Origin: Flavobacterium frigoris
Lineage (GTDB): Bacteria > Bacteroidota > Bacteroidia > Flavobacteriales > Flavobacteriaceae
Reading direction: 5' to 3'
NCBI RefSeq assembly: GCF_900111075.1
Contig: NZ_FOFZ01000013.1
Location: 1 to 64,000, forward strand
Length of the DNA: 64,000 nt
Shown here: positions 50,649 through 59,818 of the stretch, piece by piece
Layout: each line of letters starts with the position of its first letter
Numbering within the stretch: position 1 is the stretch's first letter
The notes under the pieces: model-generated
The model's input: the letters and a program-made list of their open reading frames with translations, nothing else
Told to the model about the DNA's origin: nothing
Databases searched by the model: none
Translations under genes and position numbers: made by a program

Positions 50649-53057
50649 ATGTCATTTTCTCACCGTTTCATCTTTTTTTTATGCCTTCACTTTAGCGTCT
50701 CTATTTTCGCACAGACCTCTAAAATTAACGGTAGAATAAATTTCGAAGACAAGAAACCTGCAACTAGTATTTTACTTTTGCTCCAAGGAACACAAAATTC
50801 AGCGGTATCCGATACCAACGGAAATTTTGTTTTTGAAAATGTTCCCTATGGAAAGTATATTATTGAAACTATTTCTACAGAGACAGCTAAAAAAACTGTG
50901 GCTATTGAGGTAAATGGTAGTAATGTAACTATAAACATTATTGTAAATAAGGTTACAAGCGTTGACTTAAATGAAGTTGTAATAAATGTTAAAACTGAGA
51001 AAAATAAAATTGAAACAGAAGGTTTTGCAGTAAATATTATCGATACCAAAAAAGCTGCTGTGCGAAATATGCAAACTAATGAACTATTGAGCAGGACTGT
51101 TGGTGTTCGTATTCGTCAAAATGGTGGTTTAGGTTCTGATGTGAATTATAATATTAATGGAATATCGGGTAATTCCGTTCGAATTTTTATTGACGGTATC
51201 CCGATTTCAACTTATGGATCCTCTTTTGATCTAAATAGTATTCCCCCCTCAATCATTGAGCGTATCGAAGTTTATAAAGGTGTTGTGCCAGGTCATTTAT
51301 CTGACGATGCTTTGGGTGGAGCTATCAATGTTATATTGAAAAAAGGAGTTAAAAATAATTTTAATGCGTCTGCTTCTTATGGTTCGTTTAACACTTCGCA
51401 GGTAAATTTTAACGGTTTATATCGTTTTAAAAAATCGGGTTTTACTATTAAAAGTTCTTTTTTTAATAATTATTCTGATAACGATTATGAGGTGTGGGGA
51501 AAAACAGTTTACAATATTTTACCTAATGGGAGATACGACTACATAAGAGCTAAGCGATTACAGGATGCATTTAAATCAACTGGAAGTATTACTGAGGTTG
51601 GATTTACAGACGTTAAATGGGCGGATAATATTTTTATTGGTTTCACCAGTTCGGACTCGTATAAAGAAGTGCAACATGGAACCTTTATGTCTACTCCATA
51701 TAAAGGTAGATTTTTACAATCAGATGCAGCTTTAATTAACTTAACCTATAATAAGAAAGATCTCTTTGTAAAAGGTTTAGAGTTTAATTTTCATGGGATT
51801 TACTGTGAAAGAAATCGAATGATTAATGACACCGTCAAATGGAATTATGATTGGAATGGAAATCTAAGTTTAGATTTAAACGGGCAGCCAATTCCACGAC
51901 CGTTAGGTGCGCAACAAGGTGCTCCGACACTAGCCAACATTAAAAGGAAAGTTGCTAGTATAAGAACTGGTATTTCTTATAAGATTAATGACAATCATAA
52001 ATTTTTGTTGAACTACTCACTTTCAATTGTGAATAGGGAAGATGATGATGATCTGAAATCGGTATTAGAACGAAAATTTCTTGGAACAAGAGACTTAAAT
52101 AAAAACATTGGGGCTTTGACTTATGAATTGACTGCTCTCGAAAGTAGATTAAAAGCTAGTGTTTTTAGTAAGTATTATCAACAACGCATTGAACGTATGA
52201 ATCCGATAGTTCAAAATAATAATGGTATTGCAAGTAGGGTTGAAGATATTGTTACTAGTAATAAAGATGTTTTAGGTTACGGTGGTGCATTTTCTTATGC
52301 TATTTTGCCTTCTGTTACGCTCTTAACATCTGCAGAAAAAGCGGTCCGATTACCTAGCGAAAATGAAGTTTTTGGAGATTCGGGAGATAACATATCAGAA
52401 AATCCTAGCATTAAGCCAGAAATCAGTAAGAACTATAATTTGGGCTTTAGATTTGGAAAATTTAAATTGAGAAAACATGATATAACGTTTTCTACTAATG
52501 CTTTTATCAGAAACATAACGGACAGAATTGGTACACCTGTACAAACAGCAATTAATACTAATGTTCAAACTCTTCCTTTTTTAAATCAAGGTAATGTGAA
52601 GTCAAAAGGTATAGATCTAGAGGTAAGCTATTCCTACAATAATAATCTAAATATTACAATGGGTGTTTCAAAATTTGAACTAACAACGGTGACAGGTGGT
52701 GTCAAATATGACTTGCCAAATGAGCCTTTTTTTAATGCTAACTTAAGTACACAATATTCCTTTAATGATGTGTTAGCTGATAAATCACAATTGAATATAT
52801 TTTATAACTTCATGTTTGTAGATACTTTTAATTACAACCGAAAATTATATAGCAACACAGCAGGAACAGATTTTTTCAATATCCCTGAACAATTTATACA
52901 AGATGCTGGTTTAAGTTATGTTTTTCCAAAGAAAAATTTCATAGTCAGTTTTGATGCGAAGAACATGTTTAATAAGCAGAATTACGACAATATGGGAGTG
53001 CAAAAGCCGGGAAGAGCATTTTACCTAAAAATTAATTACATAATCAATAACTTTTAA
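50649..53057 (+). CDS. TonB-dependent outer-membrane receptor (siderophore/haem type)
   Basis: 802 residues. Signal peptide (residues 1-22, ...FAQ), a CarboxypepD_reg domain (residues ~25-100), a plug domain (ELLSRTVGVRIRQNGG, IFIDGIPISTYG, IERIEVYKGVVPGHLSDDALGGAINVILKK) and a beta-barrel with C-terminal AFYLKINYIINNF. It is likely to import a metal-siderophore or haem. It is the first gene of an operon with DUF4374, and its promoter carries an iron-box-like palindrome. Confidence 0.92.
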   Translation: MSFSHRFIFFLCLHFSVSIFAQTSKINGRINFEDKKPATSILLLLQGTQNSAVSDTNGNFVFENVPYGKYIIETISTETAKKTVAIEVNGSNVTINIIVNKVTSVDLNEVVINVKTEKNKIETEGFAVNIIDTKKAAVRNMQTNELLSRTVGVRIRQNGGLGSDVNYNINGISGNSVRIFIDGIPISTYGSSFDLNSIPPSIIERIEVYKGVVPGHLSDDALGGAINVILKKGVKNNFNASASYGSFNTSQVNFNGLYRFKKSGFTIKSSFFNNYSDNDYEVWGKTVYNILPNGRYDYIRAKRLQDAFKSTGSITEVGFTDVKWADNIFIGFTSSDSYKEVQHGTFMSTPYKGRFLQSDAALINLTYNKKDLFVKGLEFNFHGIYCERNRMINDTVKWNYDWNGNLSLDLNGQPIPRPLGAQQGAPTLANIKRKVASIRTGISYKINDNHKFLLNYSLSIVNREDDDDLKSVLERKFLGTRDLNKNIGALTYELTALESRLKASVFSKYYQQRIERMNPIVQNNNGIASRVEDIVTSNKDVLGYGGAFSYAILPSVTLLTSAEKAVRLPSENEVFGDSGDNISENPSIKPEISKNYNLGFRFGKFKLRKHDITFSTNAFIRNITDRIGTPVQTAINTNVQTLPFLNQGNVKSKGIDLEVSYSYNNNLNITMGVSKFELTTVTGGVKYDLPNEPFFNANLSTQYSFNDVLADKSQLNIFYNFMFVDTFNYNRKLYSNTAGTDFFNIPEQFIQDAGLSYVFPKKNFIVSFDAKNMFNKQNYDNMGVQKPGRAFYLKINYIINNF

Positions 53058-53070
53058 ATACATAAATAAA

Positions 53071-54429
53071 ATGAAAAATAGATTTTTAAAATTAGGGGCT
53101 TTTGCCGTACTTATTGGAGCTATCTCTTTAGCATCAAGTTGTAATAGTGATGAAAATAACACTAGTGGAACTTCTGAACCAGTGATTACGGAAGGCAGGT
53201 ACATTACAGTAGCTGGTGCCGTTATGGGAACTACAAATCCTACGCCTGGTGATGGAAATGGAGGAACAATTGTATATGCTATAAGTAAAGAAAATGCGAA
53301 AGATCCTTCTAAAACTTATGATGTTTTTGAAAATGGATTCGCAGTACCTTCTAACAGAACAGCACGTTTGCAATCTTCACAAGACGGTTCTACGATTTTT
53401 AATATTGCTTATACAGGAACAAATGGGGGTGAATTTTCTAAATATACAGTAAATGGTGGACAAAATTTTATTCCAACGGGTGGTGTTGTAAACATCTCAC
53501 AATATGCAGGAACAAGCCCAAGATGGGCAAAATTATTTGATGGTGACAAAACAGGAGTTTCTGTGAATGTAACGTCTCCTTTAATAATGACTAATGCAGA
53601 TGCTTCCTACAAACATACAAGAGGAACCGCTACAGTTTTGACATTAGATTTAGTTAATTCCTTAATTGCACAAACGAAGTCATATGAGATTCCCTTAACT
53701 AATACGGAGGAAGCACAAGGACATCATATTTTTAGATTAGATGCTCCTGTCTTGAGTCGTGCAGGTAACAAATTAATTATTGGGACATGGATGCGAAAAA
53801 CAAATCCAGAAACGGGAACCAACGAAAGTACTTTTACTCGCTTAGGAGCTAAATCAGTTGTTGTAGATTACCCTTCATTGGAAAACCCAATAGTAATCAC
53901 CTCTACTGTAGGTTTTGGAGATACTAGTGGTTATAGAAGTTTTAATAGTTTCGTAGGTGATGATGGTAATATTTACCAAGCAACCCAAAGAGAAGCTTCT
54001 GGATCGCATATTTTAAGAATTAATTCAAGTAATCAATATGATAATTCTTATGTGTTTAATTTAGATACTGCATTAGGCTTATCAGGAACTTATATTGAAA
54101 ACTGGAAGTATGCTGGTAACGGAAAAGCAGTAGTGGCTTATACCCATAGTGGTTCAGCAGTTTCTGCTCTTTCGGGACAATCTCAAAGTTTTTTGGCGCT
54201 TGTGGATCTTAACGCAAAAACAGCCAAAACATTAGATTTACCTTATAACGCAGATATGTATTTCTTTCAATATCAAGGTTATGTGGTTGATGGTTTTGAT
54301 GTTTATGTAACTGCTGCGCCAGTAGGTCAAGATGGACGTATTTATATCATTAACAGTGTTACAGGAGTTGTTACTCTTGGTGCTAAGTTAATAAATAAAC
54401 CAGGGAACCATTTTATTGGAGCATTTTAA
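53071..54429 (+). CDS. DUF4374 family lipoprotein
   Basis: 452 residues. Lipoprotein signal with lipobox ASSC (Cys24), followed by an acidic linker. The mature part looks like a beta-propeller (GRYITVAGAVMGTTNPTPG, then GAKSVVVDYPSLENPIVITSTVGFGD, then SQSFLALVDLNAKTAKTLDLPYNADMYFF). DUF4374 proteins are regularly encoded next to TonB receptors and probably sit on the outer membrane helping ligand capture. It is 13 bases after the receptor gene. Confidence 0.88.
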   Translation: MKNRFLKLGAFAVLIGAISLASSCNSDENNTSGTSEPVITEGRYITVAGAVMGTTNPTPGDGNGGTIVYAISKENAKDPSKTYDVFENGFAVPSNRTARLQSSQDGSTIFNIAYTGTNGGEFSKYTVNGGQNFIPTGGVVNISQYAGTSPRWAKLFDGDKTGVSVNVTSPLIMTNADASYKHTRGTATVLTLDLVNSLIAQTKSYEIPLTNTEEAQGHHIFRLDAPVLSRAGNKLIIGTWMRKTNPETGTNESTFTRLGAKSVVVDYPSLENPIVITSTVGFGDTSGYRSFNSFVGDDGNIYQATQREASGSHILRINSSNQYDNSYVFNLDTALGLSGTYIENWKYAGNGKAVVAYTHSGSAVSALSGQSQSFLALVDLNAKTAKTLDLPYNADMYFFQYQGYVVDGFDVYVTAAPVGQDGRIYIINSVTGVVTLGAKLINKPGNHFIGAF

Positions 54430-54440
54430 GGACTGACAGA

Positions 54441-54476
54441 AAATTTCGTGCTATTATTTTTTAGCACGGAATTTTT
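54441..54476 (+). terminator. Intra-operon terminator or attenuator
   Basis: CGTGCTA/TAGCACG stem extended by AAATT/AATTT with a seven-base loop and T-run, between the DUF4374 gene and the ankyrin gene. It would lower expression of the downstream redox genes relative to the receptor. Confidence 0.7.
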
Positions 54477-54520
54477 AAAATTTTATTGAGCATATTTATT
54501 TATCACAAAACAAAACAGCA

Positions 54521-55984
54521 ATGAAAAGAATATTGTTTATTACACTACTGCTAATTACTAGTATTTCAAATGGACAGAACATACTTTTAAGCAGTGATTT
54601 TTGGAAAAAAAATCCAGATTTAAATACGATTAAAGAAACAATAGCAAAAGGGAATAGTCCCTCTGAAGCAAATGGTGGTAATTTTGATGCCGTTACTATG
54701 GCTATTAATAATGATGGGGCATTAGAAAGTATACGATTTCTTATCCAACAAGATGGGAATAGTATAAAAAAATTAACGCATGATGGTCGTACTTATTTGC
54801 ATTGGGCAGCTAATAAAGGAAATGTAGATTTAGTAAAATTTTTATTAGAAAAAGGAGCAGATATTAATCTTTCTGATGATAAAGGAGCAATTCCAATTGC
54901 ATTTGCTGCGGCTAACGGACAGGCTGATCCTAAATTATATGAATTGTTTTTCAACGCTGGAAACAATCCAAAACAAAAATTTAAAAACGGAGCCAATTTA
55001 TTACTCTTATCCATTCCAAACGACAAAGAACTAAAATTAGCCGATTATCTTACTACCAAAGGTTTGTCGTTAAGGGATACGGATGATACAGGTAATACTG
55101 CATTTAATTATGCTGCAAGAAGTGGTGATATAACACTTTTGCAAAACATATTAAAAAAAGGAATCAAATATGATGGAAGAGCCTTAGTTATCGCTTCTCA
55201 AGGAACTAGATCTTCTGCAACAACTTTAGAAGCTTATAAATATTTGGTTGAAGATTTAAAGATCAGTCCAAATTCAGTAGGTGATGAAGGTGAAAATGTT
55301 TTACATAATTTAGTTAGAAAGCAAAAACAAGAAGATATTATTGCTTATTTCTTAGCTAAGGGTGTTGATGTAAATCATCAAGATAAAGCAGGAAATAGTG
55401 TTTTAATGTACGCTACACGTGCAAAAATAGATATTATAAAATCATTTATTTCTACAGTTAAAGATATAAATACTAGTAATTTAAATGGACTTACTGCTTT
55501 GTCTTTTGCGGTTGAAAATGGTTCTCCTGAAATTGTTGAGTTTTTAGTTGCAAACGGAGCAAAAAGTGATGTGCTTGATGCAAAAGGAAATAATTTAGCT
55601 TATTATTTGATTCAATCGGTAAGAAAAGATGGGAAGGATGGTTATGACGAAAAATTAAGTTTGTTGAAAAATTCCGGATTTGACATTACAATTCCGCAAA
55701 AGGATGGCAGTACATTATACCATTTGGCAGTTGCAAAAAATGATTTAAATCTATTTAAGAAAATAAGTGCAATGAATATAGATATCAATGTTAAAAATGA
55801 TGAAGGTATGACAGCTTTACACAAAGCAGCATTAACAGCAAAAGATGAAACGATCTTAAAATATTTAGTTGCTGAAGGTGCTAAAAAAGACATTCTAACA
55901 GAATTTGATGAAACTGCTTATGATCTGGCAAAAGAAAATGAGTCATTAACAAAAGCTGAGATATCAGTAGATTTTTTAAAATAA
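54521..55984 (+). CDS. Secreted ankyrin-repeat protein
   Basis: 487 residues. A signal peptide (KRILFITLLLITSISNGQ) is followed by about ten ankyrin repeats, e.g. DGRTYLHWAANKGNVDLVKFLLEKGADIN (from residue ~88), NGLTALSFAVENGSPEIVEFLVANGAK and EGMTALHKAALTAKDETILKYL. It is periplasmic or surface-exposed and probably a protein-binding scaffold. Its position between the receptor and electron-transfer genes suggests that it works in the same pathway. Similar periplasmic ankyrin proteins (AnkB type) act near catalase and haem proteins, but the partner here is not known. Confidence 0.9.
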   Translation: MKRILFITLLLITSISNGQNILLSSDFWKKNPDLNTIKETIAKGNSPSEANGGNFDAVTMAINNDGALESIRFLIQQDGNSIKKLTHDGRTYLHWAANKGNVDLVKFLLEKGADINLSDDKGAIPIAFAAANGQADPKLYELFFNAGNNPKQKFKNGANLLLLSIPNDKELKLADYLTTKGLSLRDTDDTGNTAFNYAARSGDITLLQNILKKGIKYDGRALVIASQGTRSSATTLEAYKYLVEDLKISPNSVGDEGENVLHNLVRKQKQEDIIAYFLAKGVDVNHQDKAGNSVLMYATRAKIDIIKSFISTVKDINTSNLNGLTALSFAVENGSPEIVEFLVANGAKSDVLDAKGNNLAYYLIQSVRKDGKDGYDEKLSLLKNSGFDITIPQKDGSTLYHLAVAKNDLNLFKKISAMNIDINVKNDEGMTALHKAALTAKDETILKYLVAEGAKKDILTEFDETAYDLAKENESLTKAEISVDFLK

Positions 55985-55996
55985 TAATAGTAGATA

Positions 55997-56479
55997 ATGA
56001 ATAAAATATTAAAATTTACATTAGTAGGCATATTTGGTCTACTATTTATTCCACAAGCAAATGCCCAACAAGCCAAGTATAAATGCATGTTGCAAATGAC
56101 AAATTATGAAGGTTTAGAAGCTTATGTTGTTGTTTCTTTAATTGATCCTAAAGGGAATTATGAAAAAACATTGTACGTAATGGGACCAGATAAACAATGG
56201 TACAATGGTTTCAAAGAATGGAACAAGACCTTAGGAAAGAGAAAACAAAATTTAAATGGTATTACCGGTGCCTCTATTGCAGCTGGTGATAGAAGTATTA
56301 CTACTTTTTCTATAGATGAGTCTAAATTAAACAAGGGCTACAAACTTCGTTTTGAATCGGCTGTGGAAGACAATAAATATCATGTTGGAGATGTAGAAAT
56401 TGCATTATCAACAGCTGAAATCACTAAGAAAACGGAAGGAAAAGGTTTTATTAGATACGTAAAGCTTAATAAACTTTAA
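55997..56479 (+). CDS. DUF2271 family secreted protein, possible flavinylation target
   Basis: 160 residues. Signal peptide (KILKFTLVGIFGLLFIPQANAQ), then a beta-rich domain (KCMLQMTNYEGLEAYVVVSLIDPKG, then KQWYNGFKEWNK). Residues 87-93 (NGITGAS) resemble the (D/N)GxTGA(T/S) motif to which ApbE attaches FMN; Ser93 would be the acceptor. ApbE is encoded two genes downstream. It lies 12 bases before the PepSY reductase gene. An extracytoplasmic FMN-carrying electron shuttle is my inference. Confidence 0.8.
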   Translation: MNKILKFTLVGIFGLLFIPQANAQQAKYKCMLQMTNYEGLEAYVVVSLIDPKGNYEKTLYVMGPDKQWYNGFKEWNKTLGKRKQNLNGITGASIAAGDRSITTFSIDESKLNKGYKLRFESAVEDNKYHVGDVEIALSTAEITKKTEGKGFIRYVKLNKL

Positions 56480-56491
56480 AAATAATACATC

Positions 56492-58690
56492 ATGATATTG
56501 TCTATTTGGCGGCATGCCCATTTGGTTTTAGCTCTTTTGGCATCACTTGTACTTATTATTGCTTCTTTAACAGGTATTGTTCTTGCTATTGATGTGGCTA
56601 GTGAGAAAACAAATCCGTATCAAATAGACAATTTTAATGAAGTAACTCTTGTTCAGTTTTTACCAGAACTACGTAAAGTTTATCCCGAAATTTCAAATAT
56701 TTCAGTTGACCATAATCAATTTGTGACTTTGGAAGGTTTTGATCAAGAAGGTAATGAAATTAAAGCTTACATAGATCCAACTACCGGAAAAAAATTAGGG
56801 ATTCCGAAACAAAAAAATCAGTTTATCCAATGGAATTTGGCTTTACATCGTTCGCTTTTTCTTCATGAAACTGGAAGATTTATTGTTGGTTTTGCCTCTT
56901 TCCTGTTTTTTTTAATTGCAATTTCTGGAACAATTCTACTTATTAAACGTCAAAATGGAATTAAGAAATTCTTTTCAAAAGTAAATAATGATTCACTGGC
57001 CCAATATTTCCATGTGGTAACTGGAAGAATTATGTTACTTCCTGTTTTGATTATTGCTTTAACTGGAACGTATTTATTTCTACTTCGATTCGAAATTATT
57101 CCTGTCCAAAAAGCAAATGCGATTACTTATTCACAGGATGCAAAACTGAAAGAAGTTCCATTGACTGATTTTTCTGTCTTTAAACAAACGAAATTGTCTG
57201 AAGTTATAAAGATTGAATTTCCGTTTATGGATGATGATCCAGAGGAATTTTACGTTTTAAAGTTAAAAGATAGTGAAATAACAGTAAATCAAATAACTGG
57301 CCAAATCGTAAAAGAAATTAAATATCCTTTCACACAAGTATTAGAAAAGTTTAGTTTTGACTTGCATACCGGCCAAATAAATTGGGTTTGGGCTATAATT
57401 TTGGCTTTCGCTTCTATCAATATTTTACTTTTTATTTATTCTGGTTTTACAATTACTCTAAAACGAACTAAAACAAGAATTAAGAATAAATATAAGGCAA
57501 ATGAGTGCGAATTTATACTTTTAGTAGGTTCTGAGAATGGCTCTACTTTAGGATTTGCGAGTAAGATCCATAAACAATTGCAGGCAAATGGAAAGAAATC
57601 GTATCTAACTGATATGAATAATTATTCCCATTTTGCAAGTGCAAAACAACTCATTATTTTCACCTCTACTTATGGTTTAGGTGAAGCACCAATAAATGCC
57701 AAAAAGTTCAAAAAATTAGTTTTTGAATTTCCACAAAAACAAAAAATTCAGTTTTCAGTTGTAGGATTTGGATCTAAATCTTATCCCGATTTCTGTGCCT
57801 ATGCAAAACAAGTTGATGTACTTTTGTTTGAACAAAGTTGGGCAGAAAAATCAGTAAACCTTCATACTGTTAACGACAAATCTGCAGATGAATTTGCAGA
57901 ATGGGTTTCGGTTTGGGCTACTTTGAATAGCCTAGCTCTAGCAACAGCGGCTTCTTTATACAGTCAAAAAGCACCAAAATTAAAAGTTTTAAAAGTTGTC
58001 GATCGTGCTGAAATAAATTCGGATGAGGTTATAACTTTTAAGTTAAATTTGAAATCTAATTCTTTCACCAAATTCAAATCGGGCGATTTATTAGCTATTT
58101 ACCCAAAAAATGATGCTGTAGAACGTTTTTACTCCATTGGGAAAGTTGCTAATTCGGTACAATTAATTGTTCGATTGCACCCAAATGGTTTAGGGTCTGA
58201 ATTTTTATATACTTTGCAAAAAGGAGCCACAATTAAAGCAAGAATTATTAAAAACGCTCATTTTTATTTTCCAAAAAACGCTTCGCAAGTGGCTTTGATT
58301 TCAAATGGAACTGGAATAGCGCCTTTTTTAGGAATGCTAGCTGAAAATAAAAGTAGGATAGAAACTCATTTGTATTGTGGTTTTCGAAGAAATGATGTAC
58401 TCACCAAGAAATATGCAGAAATAGCGCAAAACCATATTGTTGATAAAAAACTTTCTACCTTTAATTTAGCTTTATCACGAGAAGAGGCACCACAATATTT
58501 GATGGATTTGATAAATGAAGACCAAAACTTCTTTCTAGAATTATTAAAAAATAACGGCGTTATAATGATTTGTGGCGCTCTTAAAATGCAAAAAGATGTA
58601 GAAGCTGTTTTGGCTACAATTTGCAAAAACAATGGAGAAAACTTCGATATTTACAAAGAAAACAATCAGATTTTAACGGATTGTTACTAA
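56492..58690 (+). CDS. PepSY-flavodoxin-ferredoxin reductase fusion protein
   Basis: 732 residues. N-terminal PepSY_TM region (four membrane segments; SIWRHAHLVLALLASLVLII, FIVGFASFLFFLIAISGTILLI). Residues ~345-490 form a flavodoxin-like domain (LLVGSENGSTLGFASKI, FTSTYGLGEAP). The C-terminus is an FNR-type FAD/NAD(P) module (ERFYSIGK, NGTGIAPFLGML, CGALKMQKDV). It resembles sulfite reductase flavoprotein/CPR-like electron donors attached to the membrane. It probably moves electrons from NAD(P)H across the inner membrane to periplasmic acceptors, e.g. ferric iron. Confidence 0.9.
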   Translation: MILSIWRHAHLVLALLASLVLIIASLTGIVLAIDVASEKTNPYQIDNFNEVTLVQFLPELRKVYPEISNISVDHNQFVTLEGFDQEGNEIKAYIDPTTGKKLGIPKQKNQFIQWNLALHRSLFLHETGRFIVGFASFLFFLIAISGTILLIKRQNGIKKFFSKVNNDSLAQYFHVVTGRIMLLPVLIIALTGTYLFLLRFEIIPVQKANAITYSQDAKLKEVPLTDFSVFKQTKLSEVIKIEFPFMDDDPEEFYVLKLKDSEITVNQITGQIVKEIKYPFTQVLEKFSFDLHTGQINWVWAIILAFASINILLFIYSGFTITLKRTKTRIKNKYKANECEFILLVGSENGSTLGFASKIHKQLQANGKKSYLTDMNNYSHFASAKQLIIFTSTYGLGEAPINAKKFKKLVFEFPQKQKIQFSVVGFGSKSYPDFCAYAKQVDVLLFEQSWAEKSVNLHTVNDKSADEFAEWVSVWATLNSLALATAASLYSQKAPKLKVLKVVDRAEINSDEVITFKLNLKSNSFTKFKSGDLLAIYPKNDAVERFYSIGKVANSVQLIVRLHPNGLGSEFLYTLQKGATIKARIIKNAHFYFPKNASQVALISNGTGIAPFLGMLAENKSRIETHLYCGFRRNDVLTKKYAEIAQNHIVDKKLSTFNLALSREEAPQYLMDLINEDQNFFLELLKNNGVIMICGALKMQKDVEAVLATICKNNGENFDIYKENNQILTDCY

Positions 58691-58700
58691 TTCCCAAATT

Positions 58701-59672
58701 ATGAGATTCAAGTCGGTCGTTTTAAAAATAGCTTTGCTTTTCGTTAGTACCTTTTCATTTAGTCAAGTGGAACAAACGAAGACTGTAAATTTGATGGGAA
58801 GTGTTTTCCAAATTACTTTGGTTGATTCGGATAGTATTTCGGCAGATCAAAACATCAATAAAGCTATTTCAGAAATAGAACGCATTGAAAATTTAATTTC
58901 TGAATGGCGACCACAAACCCAGATTTCGCAAGTAAATCAAAATGCAGGCATAAAACCAATTAAAGTAGACAAAGAAGTTTTTGAACTCACGAAAAAGGCT
59001 ATTTGGTTTTCTGAAATTTCAAATGGTGCTTTTGACATTAGTATTGTTGCGATGGACAAAATTTGGAAATTTGATGGAACGATGGAAAAGTTACCTTCCA
59101 GAAAAGTTATAAAAAAATCAATTCGTAATGTAAATTATAAAAACATCGTTTTGGATAGTATCAATTCCACAATTTTCCTGTCAAAAAAAGGAATGAAAAT
59201 TGGTTTTGGTTCTATCGGAAAAGGATATGCTGCTGACAAAGCAAGAGAACTAATGCTAGAATTAGGTATAAAAGCAGGGATTATAAATGCTGCAGGTGAT
59301 CTCGCAACTTGGGGAACACAGATCAATGGCAATCCTTGGCGCATTGGCGTAAATAATCCGTTAGAAACGGGCGAAACTATAAAAATTTTAGAATTTTCAA
59401 CTAATAATGCTGTTACTACTTCGGGAAATTATGAAAAGTACGCCGAGATTGAGAACAAAAGATATTCACATATTATCAATCCAAAAACAGGCTATCCTTC
59501 AACAGAATTAATTAGTGTTACAATAATTGGGAAAAATGCAGAAATGTGTAATGGTTTTAGTACTTCAATTATGGTTTTAGGATTAGTAAAAGGATTAGAA
59601 TTGATTGAAAAATATCCCGATTATCAGTATTTAATTGTAAATAGTAAAGAAAATATTATTACAAAGATATAG
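58701..59672 (+). CDS. apbE: FAD:protein FMN transferase ApbE
   Basis: 323 residues with a signal peptide (residues 1-21, ...FSFSQ). ApbE signatures: NLISEWRPQTQISQVNQNAG, the KIGFGSIGKGYAADKA metal/FAD loop, INAAGDLATWG, and SHIINPKTGYPS. It attaches FMN to Thr/Ser of extracytoplasmic electron-transfer proteins. It ends the iron/redox operon, 10 bases after the PepSY reductase gene. DUF2271 is the best local substrate candidate. Confidence 0.95.
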   Translation: MRFKSVVLKIALLFVSTFSFSQVEQTKTVNLMGSVFQITLVDSDSISADQNINKAISEIERIENLISEWRPQTQISQVNQNAGIKPIKVDKEVFELTKKAIWFSEISNGAFDISIVAMDKIWKFDGTMEKLPSRKVIKKSIRNVNYKNIVLDSINSTIFLSKKGMKIGFGSIGKGYAADKARELMLELGIKAGIINAAGDLATWGTQINGNPWRIGVNNPLETGETIKILEFSTNNAVTTSGNYEKYAEIENKRYSHIINPKTGYPSTELISVTIIGKNAEMCNGFSTSIMVLGLVKGLELIEKYPDYQYLIVNSKENIITKI

Positions 59673-59818
59673 GTTCGAAAGAGAAAAATAATTTATCCAA
59701 GCAGACGCTATATGTATTTCTTCTGTAATATGGCTGTGTACATGCTAACTTAGCCCGCAGATTAAGTTAAGCATAAAAGGTCTTTAAATAGAAAGAGAAT
59801 CATGTATTTTGACCTAAA

